DNA of 64,000 nucleotides from Streptomyces mutomycini. Lineage in GTDB: Bacteria; Actinomycetota; Actinomycetes; Streptomycetales; Streptomycetaceae. The notes under the pieces are model-generated. The model saw nothing but the letters and a program-made list of their open reading frames with translations. It was not told the DNA's origin and did not search any database. This document shows positions 36,113-45,181 of the stretch, one piece after another (the first letter of the stretch is position 1; each line of letters opens with the position of its first letter). The position numbers and the translations under genes were made by a program. The stretch covers positions 1-64,000 of the forward strand of contig NZ_MAPV01000037.1 in assembly GCF_001700505.1 (NCBI RefSeq). The letters are read 5' to 3'.

Positions 36113-36457
36113 GGTCGAAATCCTAACGGTCCGTGGAAGATCCACTCACATCGATAAGGGGTACCCGGCCGCGGAGAGCTTCGTGAACCTCGACGACCCG
36201 TCGCCGGAGGACCTCGCACGGACCCGGCAGACGCTGCTGGACGACAACCGGCGCAGAGCGGGCGCACGGCGGGCGACCTGGCGCAGGTGGCCGCGGAGGA
36301 GGCCGCGCGGCCCCTGGCGGCGGTGGAGCGGTCGCCCTCGTCCCTCCCGCAGATCGCGGTCGCGGCCGATCCCTGCCTCGTCCTCCCACGGCGGTACGGC
36401 CACGGCGGTACCCGGCCCGGAGGGCGGGATCGCCGTGACCGTACGGCTGTCGGTGGA
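36113..36457. other. gene-poor stretch between metG and the VWA gene
   Basis: Several overlapping frames are open here, but none has a family signature or convincing ribosome site. One plus-strand frame gives an acidic stretch SFVNLDDPSPEDLARTRQ near 36180-36240 with plausible composition, then turns Arg-rich, which may be the remnant of a decayed gene. metG promoter elements should also lie here. Confidence 0.4.
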
Positions 36458-38230
36458 TCAGTCCTCCGCGACGAACCCTCGGGCGGTGGCCCAGGCGGGG
36501 AGCGCGGCGAGTACCTTGCGGTAGAGCGTCGCGTCCGGCACCTCGCGCGGGGCTGGGCCCGCGTGGAAGAAGCCGGCGTTCTCGACGTCCAGCCTGCGCA
36601 GGAAGTCGAAGCCCTTCGCGTCCTCGTCGCCGAACGCGACGAACTGGAAGAACAGCGGCAGCCGTGCCGCGTCCGCCAGGGCCTGCTTGGCCGCCACCTT
36701 GGCGTCCGGGGCGCCGTCCGTCTGGAAGACCACAAGGGCCGGGCCCGTGGCGCCGGACTTCTCGTAGTGTGCGACGACCTCCTCGACGGCCCGGTGGTAG
36801 TTCGTACGGCCCAGGCGGCCGAGGCCCGCGTTCAGCTCGTCGATCCGGCCCTCGTGGGCGGTGAGGTCGATCGCCCCCGTGCCGTCGATGTCGGTCGAGA
36901 AGAAGACGACGGGCACGGTGGCGTCCGCGTCGAGGTGCGCGGCGAGCGCCAGGGTGCGGTCGCCCAGGTGCTGGGCGCTGCCGTCCTTGTAGAACGGCCG
37001 CATGGATCCGGACCGGTCGAGCACCAGATAGACGGTGGCCCGCAGCCCGGTCAGGCCGTGGGCCTTGAGCCCGGCCTGCGCGGCCTTGTACGGCTCGACG
37101 AGCCCGGGCGCCGCGGCCTTGACCCGGGCGAGGGAGACGGCGGGCTTGCCGCCGGCGCCGGCGGGTGCGGTCTCGGGTGCTGCCTCGGCCTCGGGGGCGG
37201 CCTCGGATGCGGCGGCGGGCTCGACCTCGACGGCCTCCGGCTCGGGCACGACGACCGGTTCGGCGACGGGCTCGGCGACGGCGGCAGGTTCGGGCGCGGC
37301 CACCGGCTCGGCGACGGCGGGCTCCGGCTCGGCCTCCTGCTCGGCCTTCGGCGCTGCGGGTTCGGGTGCGGCCTCGGGCTCGGGCTCGGCGACGGGCTCC
37401 TGCTCGGCCACCGGCGCTTCGGGCTCGGCGACGGCGGGCTCCGGCTCGGCCTCCTGCTCGGCCTTCGGCGCTGCGGGTTCGGGTGCGGCCTCGGGCTCGG
37501 CGACGGGCTCGACGGTGGCGACGGGCTCGGCGGCCGGTTCGTCGACGGCCTCGGTCTTCGGCTCGGTGGCCACCTCGGCAGCAGAAGTCGCGGCAGCAGG
37601 AGTCTCAGCAGCAGGCGCTTCGGCAGCGGCGGCCTCGGTAACGGGCGCTTCAGTAACTGCGGCCTCGGCAGCGGGCGCTTCAGCAGCGGGCGACTCGGCG
37701 GCGGAGGTGGAAGAAGGCTCCTCGACCGCAGGTGACGCCGCGACAGGCTCGGCCGCTTCGGCCACCGCCTCGGGCGCGACGTCGGATTCGGGAGCGGTCC
37801 CGGCCGCGGCCTCCGGCTCCGGATCCATGTCGATCGTGATCGGGGCCGCGGCAACCGGCGCGGGCTCGGCGTCCGTGGCGTCCGCAGCCGCCTCCGGGGC
37901 GGACCCCTGGGCCGGGACCCTCGGCGCGGGCGTGGCCGTCGACGTGGCCGCGGAGTTGGCTGCCGCCTTGTCGAACGCCGCCGCCACCAGGTCCGACGCC
38001 TTGCCGCTGTCGCTGTCGCTGTCGCTGTCGTGCTCGGCACCGGCTGACCGGTCCGAGGGGGAGGCCGGGGCCGGTACCGAGGCCTTCGCGGGCTCGGCCG
38101 CCGAAGTGGCGGTCTCCGGCTCCGTCTCCGTGGGCTGGGTGCGCTCGGCCTGGGGCGGGACGGTGGCCGTGGTCGGCTCGTCCTGCTCCGTCCGGCCGAA
38201 CACCTTGCGCAGCAAGCTCCGAATGCCCAT
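36458..38230 (-). CDS. VWA-domain (TerF/TerY-like) protein with long acidic linker
   Basis: This 590-residue protein has a short conserved start ([15 protein letters not shown]), then about 330 residues of Ala/Glu/Pro low complexity containing DSDSDSDSG and a 39-residue duplicated block. The C-terminal von Willebrand A domain (about 385-590) has the MIDAS motif LDRSGSM and downstream [11 protein letters not shown]. The VWA part matches those of tellurium-resistance and stress clusters (TerF/TerY). No signal peptide is seen. I chose ATG 38230 (AAGG upstream); the frame reaches 38248 without a ribosome site. The role is unknown; TerB at 60703 belongs to the same ter repertoire. Confidence 0.85.
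   Translation of the reverse strand: MGIRSLLRKVFGRTEQDEPTTATVPPQAERTQPTETEPETATSAAEPAKASVPAPASPSDRSAGAEHDSDSDSDSGKASDLVAAAFDKAAANSAATSTATPAPRVPAQGSAPEAAADATDAEPAPVAAAPITIDMDPEPEAAAGTAPESDVAPEAVAEAAEPVAASPAVEEPSSTSAAESPAAEAPAAEAAVTEAPVTEAAAAEAPAAETPAAATSAAEVATEPKTEAVDEPAAEPVATVEPVAEPEAAPEPAAPKAEQEAEPEPAVAEPEAPVAEQEPVAEPEPEAAPEPAAPKAEQEAEPEPAVAEPVAAPEPAAVAEPVAEPVVVPEPEAVEVEPAAASEAAPEAEAAPETAPAGAGGKPAVSLARVKAAAPGLVEPYKAAQAGLKAHGLTGLRATVYLVLDRSGSMRPFYKDGSAQHLGDRTLALAAHLDADATVPVVFFSTDIDGTGAIDLTAHEGRIDELNAGLGRLGRTNYHRAVEEVVAHYEKSGATGPALVVFQTDGAPDAKVAAKQALADAARLPLFFQFVAFGDEDAKGFDFLRRLDVENAGFFHAGPAPREVPDATLYRKVLAALPAWATARGFVAED
37305..37503. repeat. direct repeat inside VWA gene, 117-bp period
   Basis: About 82 identical bases occur at 37305-37386 and again at 37422-37503, a 117-base (39-codon) offset, so the frame is kept. 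It lies in the Ala/Glu/Pro linker and is likely length-variable. Confidence 0.7.
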
Positions 38231-38531
38231 GGGCGAGGCCTTTCGCATGAGTTGATGAGGTGGGTGCGATAAACGTCCGTACTGCGGGAATTTGATCCCT
38301 GGCCAGGGCGGATACGTAAGGTTAGCGGCCGGATCCGGCCGTTCGGCGGCGCGGCCCGCCCCTGAGCCAACCGAGCTCCAACCGAGTCGTCACCGAGTCC
38401 TGGACGGGCGCCCGGACGGCCGGGAGGGCATCGGTGTCCCGGACTTCACCCTCTGTTCACCGGCAGTCCCACGTACGGCGCGGATACGCACCTACCGTCA
38501 CGCATGACACACAGACGGAGGGACGAAAAAC
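38231..38531. other. divergent intergenic region VWA gene / PhoX
   Basis: This 301-bp region holds the PHO box (38443-38464) near the PhoX side. The rest has no hairpin or RNA gene I can support. Confidence 0.5.
38443..38464 (+). promoter_or_regulatory. PHO box (PhoP operator)
   Basis: Two consecutive 11-base direct repeat units, ACTTCACCCTC and TGTTCACCGGC, match the Streptomyces PhoP consensus built on GTTCACC every 11 bases. The unit lies 67 bases before the PhoX start, so phosphate starvation should activate it. Confidence 0.7.
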
Positions 38532-40592
38532 GTGCGCAATCTGCTGCCGCTCATCGGCTCGCACCCGGGCGGGCGCTCTGCGCTGACCTGCCGCTACCGC
38601 TGCGGGGACGCCTGCTTCCAGGAGATCCCCAACACCAGCGACAACGAGTACGCCGGCGACATCATCGCCGGTGCCCTGTCACGCCGGTCGATGATGCGCG
38701 CCGCAGCCGTGGTGACCGTGGCCGCCGCAGCGGGAACGGCCGCGCTCGCCGGTCCGGCGGCCACGGACGCCGAGGCCGCGCCGCTCGCGGGCCGTCCGGG
38801 CGGCAAGCCGAAGCCCACTCCTTCGGGGGCCCGGGGCCTGCGCTTCGCGGCGGTCGCGCCCAACAAGGACGACAAGGTCACGATCCCTGACGGCTACGGC
38901 CAGAACGTCGTGATCCGCTGGGGCGAACCGATTCTGCGCGGTGCTCCCGCCTTCGACCCGGACAAGCAGTCCGCGAAGGCGCAGTCGGGCCAGTTCGGTT
39001 ACAACAACGACTTCCTCTCCCTTCTCCCGCTCCGCGGTGAGCGGGGCCGTCAGGTCATGGTCGCCAACCACGAGTACACGGACGAGATCCTGATGTTCCG
39101 TGGATACGATCCGGCCAGTCCCACCCGTGAGCAGGTCGAGATCGCCTGGGCCGCGCACGGACTCTCCGTGGTCGTCGTGCAGGAGGAGAACCGCACCGGC
39201 AGGCTCGCGCCGGTCAACCGCCACCCGCTGAACCGCCGTCTCACCGCGACCAGCGAATTCCAGGTCACCGGCCCGGCCGCGGGCAGCCCGTTGCTCCGTA
39301 CCTCCGCCGACCGCACAGGCCGCAAGGTGCTCGGCACCCTGAACAACTGCGCGGGCGGCACCACCCCTTGGGGCACCACGCTGCACGGCGAGGAGAACTT
39401 CAACCAGTACTTCGCCAACGGCTCCAGCGACACCGACAAGCGGTACGGCATCGGCACGGCCGCGACCGAGCGCAAGTGGGAGCGGTTCGACAAGCGCTTC
39501 GACCTGGCGCAGGAGCCCAACGAGGCACACCGCTTCGGATGGGTCGTCGAGCTCGACCCGTACGACCCCGACTCCACGCCCCGCAAGCGGACCGCGCTCG
39601 GCCGGTTCAAGCACGAGGCCGCGCAGCCCCGGCTCACCGCCGACGGGCGTCCGGTGGTCTACATGGGCGACGACGAACGGTTCGACTACTTCTACAAGTT
39701 CGTCTCCAGCAAGCAGATGAGGAAGGGGAACTCGCGGGCGGCCAGGGAGCACAACCTCACGCTGCTGGACGAGGGAACCCTCTACGTCGCCAAGCTGACC
39801 GGCGACTCCCCGGCCGCGGAGTTCGACGGCACGGGCAAGCTCCCCTCGGACGGCGAGTTCGACGGCAGCGGCGTCTGGATCCCGCTCGCCACGGGCACCA
39901 CCTCACACGTCCCGGGCATGACCGCCGAGGAGGTGTACGTCTTTACCCGGCTGGCCGGTGACAAGGTCGGCGCGACGAAGATGGACCGCCCCGAGGACGT
40001 CGAGCCCTCGCCGCGCACCGGCCGCGTCTATGTCGCCCTGACGAACAACACCGACCGCGGCAAGGCGGGCAAGGCCGGCGCGGACGAGGCCAACCCGCGC
40101 AATGCCAACAAGCACGGACAGATCCTGGAGCTCGCGGAGCACTGGGACGACCCTGCGGGTGACGGGTTCGCCTGGCGGCTCTTCCTCGTCGCGGGTGATC
40201 CGGAGGACCCGGCGACGTACTTCTCCGGTTTCCCCAAGGAGGGGGTCAGCCCCATCTCCTGTCCGGACAACGTGGCCTTCGACGACCACGGCAATCTGTG
40301 GATCTCCACGGACGGCAACCAGCTCGGCTCGCACGACGGACTGTTCGGCGTGGCGACTCAGGGCGAACGGCGGGGTGAGCTGCGGCAGTTCCTGACCGTG
40401 CCGACCGGTGCGGAGACCTGTGGCCCGGTGATCCAGGACCGGCGTGTCCTCGTCGCCGTGCAGCACCCGGGCGAGGTCGACGGCGCCTCCGTCGAGAAGC
40501 CGGCGAGTACCTGGCCGGACGGGCCGGGCCGGATCGTCCGCCCCTCGGTCGTCGCCGTCTGGCGCAAGGACGGCAGCGACATCGGCGTCTGA
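38532..40592 (+). CDS. PhoX-family alkaline phosphatase (DUF839)
   Basis: This 686-residue exported calcium/iron-dependent phosphatase releases phosphate from organic esters. A cytoplasmic lead of about 50 residues (MRNLLPLIGSHPGGRSALTC) precedes a twin-arginine signal (SRRSMMRAAAVVTV, near residue 50), the normal PhoX layout. Propeller segments include NNDFLSLLPLRGERGRQVMVANHEYTDE, NNCAGGTTPWGTTLHGEENF and RPEDVEPSPRTGRVYVALTNN, which carry the metal ligands. GTG 38532 has GGAGGGA about 10 bases upstream, and a PHO box precedes it. A 20-bp hairpin ends the transcript. Confidence 0.9.
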   Translation: MRNLLPLIGSHPGGRSALTCRYRCGDACFQEIPNTSDNEYAGDIIAGALSRRSMMRAAAVVTVAAAAGTAALAGPAATDAEAAPLAGRPGGKPKPTPSGARGLRFAAVAPNKDDKVTIPDGYGQNVVIRWGEPILRGAPAFDPDKQSAKAQSGQFGYNNDFLSLLPLRGERGRQVMVANHEYTDEILMFRGYDPASPTREQVEIAWAAHGLSVVVVQEENRTGRLAPVNRHPLNRRLTATSEFQVTGPAAGSPLLRTSADRTGRKVLGTLNNCAGGTTPWGTTLHGEENFNQYFANGSSDTDKRYGIGTAATERKWERFDKRFDLAQEPNEAHRFGWVVELDPYDPDSTPRKRTALGRFKHEAAQPRLTADGRPVVYMGDDERFDYFYKFVSSKQMRKGNSRAAREHNLTLLDEGTLYVAKLTGDSPAAEFDGTGKLPSDGEFDGSGVWIPLATGTTSHVPGMTAEEVYVFTRLAGDKVGATKMDRPEDVEPSPRTGRVYVALTNNTDRGKAGKAGADEANPRNANKHGQILELAEHWDDPAGDGFAWRLFLVAGDPEDPATYFSGFPKEGVSPISCPDNVAFDDHGNLWISTDGNQLGSHDGLFGVATQGERRGELRQFLTVPTGAETCGPVIQDRRVLVAVQHPGEVDGASVEKPASTWPDGPGRIVRPSVVAVWRKDGSDIGV

Positions 40593-40706
40593 ACCGGAAG
40601 CCCTCCTGCGTCCTGTGTCCGCTGTCCGCGCGGTGCGTGCCCGAGGGGCGTCCGATCGCGCGTCGCTCGGATGTGCCCCAGGGGGACCGCGGTGCGGCGC
40701 CGGCGT

Positions 40707-40750
40707 GACCGGCCGGTGTGCCTGATGGCGATCAGGCACACCGGCCGGTC
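40707..40750. terminator. PhoX gene terminator
   Basis: Perfect 20-base arms with a 4-base loop follow 115 bases after the stop. Confidence 0.85.
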
Positions 40751-40823
40751 CGTTCGCGCGGGCCGGCGGACGAGGCGTACGCCGGTCCCTCGGAAGACCG
40801 TCCGGTGCGGGTGCCGGGCGGTC

Positions 40824-40829
40824 TAGAGT
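40824..40829 (+). promoter_or_regulatory. -10 box TAGAGT, leaderless start
   Basis: TAGAGT ends 7 bases before ATG 40837, and no ribosome site is present. Confidence 0.5.
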
Positions 40830-40836
40830 CGTACCC

Positions 40837-41256
40837 ATGGTTTCCGGTGAGGCGCCGCAGGCGGAGGGAAGCGTCCGGACCGACGCCTGGGTCTGGGCGG
40901 TCCGGCTGACGAAGACCCGGTCGGAGGCGGCTGCCGCCTGCCGGGCGGGACACGTGCGGGTCAACGGCGAGCGCGCGAAGCCCGCCCAGGCCCTGCGTAC
41001 GGGCGACGAGGTGCGGCTGCGGCACGCGGGCCGGGACCGGATCGTGGTCGTCTCCAAGATCGTGAAGAAGCGGGTGGGCCCGCCGGTGGCGGCCGAGTGC
41101 TTCGTCGACAACAGCCCGCCCCCTCCGCCGCGCGATACGGCGGTCCAGATCCCGGTCCGCGACCGGGGCACGGGCCGCCCGACCAAGCGGGACCGCCGCG
41201 AGATGGAACGCCTCCAGGGCCCGCGGGCCCAGCCCGGCCAGGACGGCAGGACCTGA
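40837..41256 (+). CDS. S4-domain RNA-binding protein (Hsp15-like)
   Basis: This 139-residue protein has an N-terminal S4 domain (about 14-75): VRTDAWVWAVRLTKTRSEAAAAC, RAGHVRVNGERAKPAQ, LRTGDEVRLR. In E. coli the similar Hsp15 binds stalled 50S subunits carrying nascent chains. The tail (about 90-139) is Pro- and Arg-rich and basic, fitting RNA binding. It is transcribed alone from a leaderless promoter and converges on an MDR oxidoreductase 11 bases away with no obvious hairpin. Confidence 0.85.
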   Translation: MVSGEAPQAEGSVRTDAWVWAVRLTKTRSEAAAACRAGHVRVNGERAKPAQALRTGDEVRLRHAGRDRIVVVSKIVKKRVGPPVAAECFVDNSPPPPPRDTAVQIPVRDRGTGRPTKRDRREMERLQGPRAQPGQDGRT

Positions 41257-41267
41257 GGGCCTGTCCT

Positions 41268-42209
41268 TCAGACGGCGAAGACGGTCTTGCCGCGAGCCCC
41301 GCCGGCGCGGTTCTGGGCGAGCGCCTGCGGAGCCTTCTCCAGGGGGAGCTCCATGTCGATGGGCACGGCCAGCTCCCCACGTGCCACCGCCGAGGCGAGC
41401 TCGTCCAGCACTGCGGCGGTCGGGGCGAGCCGGAAGTCGGCCCAGGCGATGCCCGGAGGTGCCGCGACGCCCCTGGTGGTGACGGCGACGCCGCCTTCGC
41501 GCACCAGGGCGGCGTACGAGGCGAACGAGGCGGTGTCCGTCGAGACGAGGTCGACGAGCGCGTCGACGCCGCCCGGGTACAGGTCGCGCACCGCGGCTTC
41601 GAGCGCCTCGGGGCCGGAGGTCGTGTCGACGGTGGCGGTGGCGCCGAGTGCCTTCATCCGCCGCCCTTCGTCGCCCCGCACGGCGGCGACGACCGCTGTC
41701 CCGCGGGCCGCCGCAAGCTGGGTCAGGAAGCTGCCGACGCCGCCCGTAGCCCCGATGACCAGCAGGCTCAGCCCGCTGCGTACAGCCGTGCTCGTCAGGA
41801 TCTGGGTGGCCGTCGCACCGGCCGAGGGGAGCGCCGCGGCGACCTGGAGCGGCACACCGGGAGGGACCAGGGCGATCGGGGAGTCCTGCGGTACGCACAC
41901 GTACTCGCCGTACGCCCCGCACCGCCCGAGGGGAGGTGCGGTCACCCGGCCGAACACCGGGTCGCCGACCCGGAAGGTGTTGTCGCCACTGCCGATCATG
42001 TCCACCCGGCCCGCGAAATCCGTGCCCAGGACGAGTGGGAACACATGCGGGACGGCCTCACCCGGAGCTCCGTCCGCGGTCTGCCAGTCCAGCGGGTTGA
42101 GAGCCGCGTACTCGACCTTCACCCGTACCTCGCCAGCCCCGGGGCCGGGCTTCGGCACCTCGACGAGACAGGGCTCCGCACGGAACGCGCTGACGGCGAT
42201 GGCTCGCAT
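41268..42209 (-). CDS. NADP-dependent zinc-free MDR oxidoreductase
   Basis: This 313-residue protein has a GroES-like N-terminus (VEYAALNPLDWQTADGAPG, FPLVLGTDFAGRV) and a Rossmann domain with LLVIGATGGVGSFLTQLAAARG near 155. It resembles AdhX/quinone-reductase-like MDR enzymes. ATG 42209 follows AGAGG; the frame extends 18 residues further without support. It is 87 bases downstream of the membrane-protein gene at 42297 on the same strand. The substrate is unknown, and it is only distantly like the oxidoreductase at 2534. Confidence 0.8.
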   Translation of the reverse strand: MRAIAVSAFRAEPCLVEVPKPGPGAGEVRVKVEYAALNPLDWQTADGAPGEAVPHVFPLVLGTDFAGRVDMIGSGDNTFRVGDPVFGRVTAPPLGRCGAYGEYVCVPQDSPIALVPPGVPLQVAAALPSAGATATQILTSTAVRSGLSLLVIGATGGVGSFLTQLAAARGTAVVAAVRGDEGRRMKALGATATVDTTSGPEALEAAVRDLYPGGVDALVDLVSTDTASFASYAALVREGGVAVTTRGVAAPPGIAWADFRLAPTAAVLDELASAVARGELAVPIDMELPLEKAPQALAQNRAGGARGKTVFAV

Positions 42210-42296
42210 CGGCAGACCTCTCACTCGCCCCCTGCTCTCACGCATCCCACTCTCGCCCGGCACACCCGCCCGCGCACGTCGGATCCCAGGTACGGA

Positions 42297-43184
42297 TCAG
42301 CCGTGGTGGGCGAGCCCGGCCGGGCTGCGCCGGGCCGCCAGGACCCGGCCCACCAGGCCGCCGACCACCAGGACCGCCCCCACGAGGAGCACGATCCACA
42401 CCGTCGTCCGCAGGGAGGCGGTCAGCGCGTCGTAGACCGCGGCGGCCGCGTCCCGGTCGGTTCCGGGCACCTGGCCGAGGACCCGGGCGCGGCCTACGGC
42501 GACGGCGATCCGCAGCAGCGCCGCGCCGAGCACCAGCCCGGCGCCGGCCACGGCCGCGGTCGTCAGGCAGGCCCGCGTGCCACCGCGCAGAAGCACGAGA
42601 GCGAGCACGAGGACGAGCAGCACCACCGTCCCGGCCGCAGGCCGGACACCGAGGTACCGCAACCACCTGAACGAATGCCGCAGTTCGTCGGCGCGGTCGG
42701 CGGACAGCACGGTGATCGAGGTCTCCTGGACCGGGATCCGGTCGGCGAACGGCACCCCGTCGCTGACCAGCTCCCTCTTGACCTCCTCGATCACCGGCGC
42801 CAGATCGATGGTCACCGCCTGTCCGTCGTCCCCGTGCAGTGCGGCGGTCACCTCCCGGTGCGCCGCCCGGTTCGCGCTGTCCCAGGCGCGTCGGAAGGCG
42901 TCGGTCGTGGTGAACGACAGCGCGGTCTCCCGCAGGAACTGCCCGACGGTCTCCTGGAGCGGACCGACGTCGATGTTCTTCATCGCCTCGTCCGTGACCA
43001 GCGTGGCCACGGTGCTCTGTACATCCGCGTCGGAGGCCAGGGGGGATACGGCGGCGAGATAGCGGTCCGTGTCGTCGAGTTCGAGATCGACCCAGGCCGA
43101 GAGGGCGCTCACCGGGACCAGCACGGTGAGCAGGACGAGCAGTACCGCCGACAGAGCCGCTGAGAGATAGGTCCGCACGGACAC
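42297..43184 (-). CDS. uncharacterised membrane protein with large external loop
   Basis: This 295-residue protein has an N-terminal helix (SALSAVLLVLLTVLVPVSAL), an extracytoplasmic region of about 140 residues, and three C-terminal helices (AGTVVLLVLVLALVLL, AAVAGAGLVLGAALLRIAVAV, VWIVLLVGAVLVVGGLVGRVLAA). The layout is common in Streptomyces integral-membrane proteins of unknown function. The start is uncertain: GTG 43184 is favoured because the predicted helix follows directly. ATG 43307 would overlap the divergent gene's ATG (CATG) and add Arg/Pro-rich sequence. Confidence 0.55.
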   Translation of the reverse strand: MSVRTYLSAALSAVLLVLLTVLVPVSALSAWVDLELDDTDRYLAAVSPLASDADVQSTVATLVTDEAMKNIDVGPLQETVGQFLRETALSFTTTDAFRRAWDSANRAAHREVTAALHGDDGQAVTIDLAPVIEEVKRELVSDGVPFADRIPVQETSITVLSADRADELRHSFRWLRYLGVRPAAGTVVLLVLVLALVLLRGGTRACLTTAAVAGAGLVLGAALLRIAVAVGRARVLGQVPGTDRDAAAAVYDALTASLRTTVWIVLLVGAVLVVGGLVGRVLAARRSPAGLAHHG

Positions 43185-43305
43185 CAGCCAATCCCGGGCG
43201 CCGTCCGGGCGCTCCGGGCCGTAGGCCGTTCGAGTTGCCGGGCGGCCCGGCCGGGTGTGCGCTGGAGGAACACGGGGACGGGGGCGACGGAAGGAGCTGT
43301 GCGCC

Positions 43306-43716
43306 ATGGTCACACACGCAACGATGCCGACGCGCCGCCGTGCGCATGCGCGCACCCCTGCCCGGCGGGGGCACACCGCGCTGTCCTGGGCCATGCCCCT
43401 CGCTCTGGGCGTGATCGTCGGCTTCTGGGCCTTCTTCATCAAACGCGACGGCGCGGCGACCACCGGCGGTCAGATCTGGCTCGGTGTCGTCTCCGGGGTG
43501 GTCTTCGCCGCGCTCTGCTACGCCCTCGTGCGGATCAGGTGGTCCTTGCCCCGCGAACTGCGCGCCGGGGCGTTCGGCGCGCTGACCGGCGGCACGATCG
43601 GCTTCCTCTCCAGCCTGAACGGCAACAGCGTGCTGACGTCGTCCGTGCTCGGGCTGGTACTGGCCGCGGGGATGGCCGCCACGATGTTCTACGTGTACTA
43701 CACCCGCGAGGGCTGA
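43306..43716 (+). CDS. small membrane protein, four helices
   Basis: This 136-residue protein has a basic N-terminus (TRRRAHARTPARRG) and four hydrophobic segments (ALSWAMPLALGVIVGFWAFF, IWLGVVSGVVFAALCYALV, AGAFGALTGGTIGFLSSLN, VLGLVLAAGMAATMFYVYY). No family is recognised. ATG 43306 has GGAAGGAG upstream. It is followed by a 17-bp hairpin. Confidence 0.65.
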   Translation: MVTHATMPTRRRAHARTPARRGHTALSWAMPLALGVIVGFWAFFIKRDGAATTGGQIWLGVVSGVVFAALCYALVRIRWSLPRELRAGAFGALTGGTIGFLSSLNGNSVLTSSVLGLVLAAGMAATMFYVYYTREG

Positions 43717-43738
43717 CCCGGCGGTCCTTCGGGAACGA

Positions 43739-43780
43739 AGGGGTGCGGCCGCCGGGACACGTTCCGGCGGCCGCACCCCT
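43739..43780. terminator. terminator of small membrane protein gene
   Basis: Perfect 17-base arms (43739-43755, 43764-43780) with an 8-base loop lie 22 bases after the stop. Confidence 0.75.
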
Positions 43781-43950
43781 GCGTCGTGGTCCGGCTCGAA
43801 CCCGCTACCGAGGCGCACCGTGTCATCGTGGCCCGTATCCGTCCTCGGGCCGGGCGGCTGCCGGGCCGAGCGGCACGGTGGTTGACCTTCCCCGCCGGGT
43901 AAGCCCCAGCATCGGCGGGGCCGGGCGCATCCGTCCGGCGCGAGGAGGCC

Positions 43951-45086
43951 GTGGTGGGAGACGAAGGCGGGGCGTCGGGGCGCGCGGGGCTGGTGACGAT
44001 CGGGGAGTTCGCCCGGCTGTCCAGGCTCTCGGCGAAGGCCCTGCGCCGCTACGACGAGCTGGGGCTGCTCCGCCCCGCACTGGTGGATCCGGTGAGCGGC
44101 TACCGCTACTACGACCGGACGCAGGCGGAGGCGGCACGACTGGTGGCGTGGCTGCGCCGGATCGGGATGCCGCTCGCCCGGATCGCCGAGGTGGTGGCGC
44201 TCGACGACGGCGCGGCCGCCGCGGAGGTCCGCGCCTTCTGGGCGGGCGTGGAGGCCGAGACGGCCGCCCGCCGGGAGCTCGCGGTCTTCCTCGCGGACCA
44301 TCTGTCAGCGAAGGAGAACGCCATCATGCCGAACGGCAACGAAACGGGCCGTGGGCCGGTCCCCCTGGGAATCCGCTACGCGGCACTGGCCCACCCCGGT
44401 GCGGTGCGCACCTCTCAGCAGGACACGGCGTACGCGGGCGCACGGCTCCTCGCCGTGGCCGACGGCTTCGGGGCGGGCGGTGCGGGGGCGAGCGCGGCCG
44501 CGGTCGACGCGCTGAAGCCGGCGGCGCGCGGCGCGGTGAACGCCTCGGACCTGCTCGGCGCGCTGCACGACGCCGCGGAATCCGCCGCACGGGCGGTACG
44601 CGACGCCGTGGGTGGTGACGCGGCCCCGGCCGAGTCCGGGACCACGCTCACGGCACTGGTGTGGACCGGTGAGCGGCTTGGCGTCGTGCACATCGGGGAC
44701 TCCCGGGCCTATGTGCTCCGCGGTGGCGAGCTCTTCCGGATCACGCACGACCACACCCTGGTGCAGTCGATGATCGACGACGGCTCGCTGACCGAGGAGG
44801 AGGCGGCCTCGCACCCGCAGCGCGCGATGCTGCTCAGGGCCCTGGCGGGCGGTCCGGAGGGGCAGCCGGCCCGCCCGGACGTCCGGCTGCACGACACGCT
44901 GCCGGGGGACCGCTATCTGCTCTGCTCGGACGGGCTGTCGGCGGTCGTGGACGAGGCCGACGTGACCCGCACGGTCATCGCGGCGGACGGCCCGGACGCG
45001 GCCGTAGACGCTCTGGTCGCCCTGCCGGTGACGCGGGCGGCCCGGACAACGTGTCCTGTGTCGTCGCCGACGTCGTCGCCCTCTGA
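43951..45086 (+). CDS. MerR regulator fused to PP2C phosphatase, frameshifted near the end
   Basis: An N-terminal MerR DNA-binding domain (about 15-85; VTIGEFARLSRLSAKALRRY, GYRYYDRTQAEAARLVAWL) joins a PP2C-type Ser/Thr phosphatase (about 140-375; QQDTAYAG, LAVADGFGAG, VVHIGDSRAYVLRGGE, YLLCSDGLSAVVDE). In the literal frame the protein changes after ALVALP and runs unrelated to 45555, overlapping the opposite gene. In the next frame the expected ending AGGPDNVSCVVADVVAL and a stop at 45086 follow. One missing G near 45023 explains it (CTG-GCC-GGT-GAC). The lost part holds a metal-binding Asp, so the shift would inactivate the enzyme if real. The start is GTG 43951 or 43954, after GAGGAGG. 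Confidence 0.75.
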
Positions 45087-45181
45087 CATCGCGCCGCGCC
45101 GGAGCCGGGCCGGGACTGGAGGGGGACGGAGACAGGCTGGGGCGCGGACATGGGCCCGGCGTCGAGGGCCTCCCCGACGAC

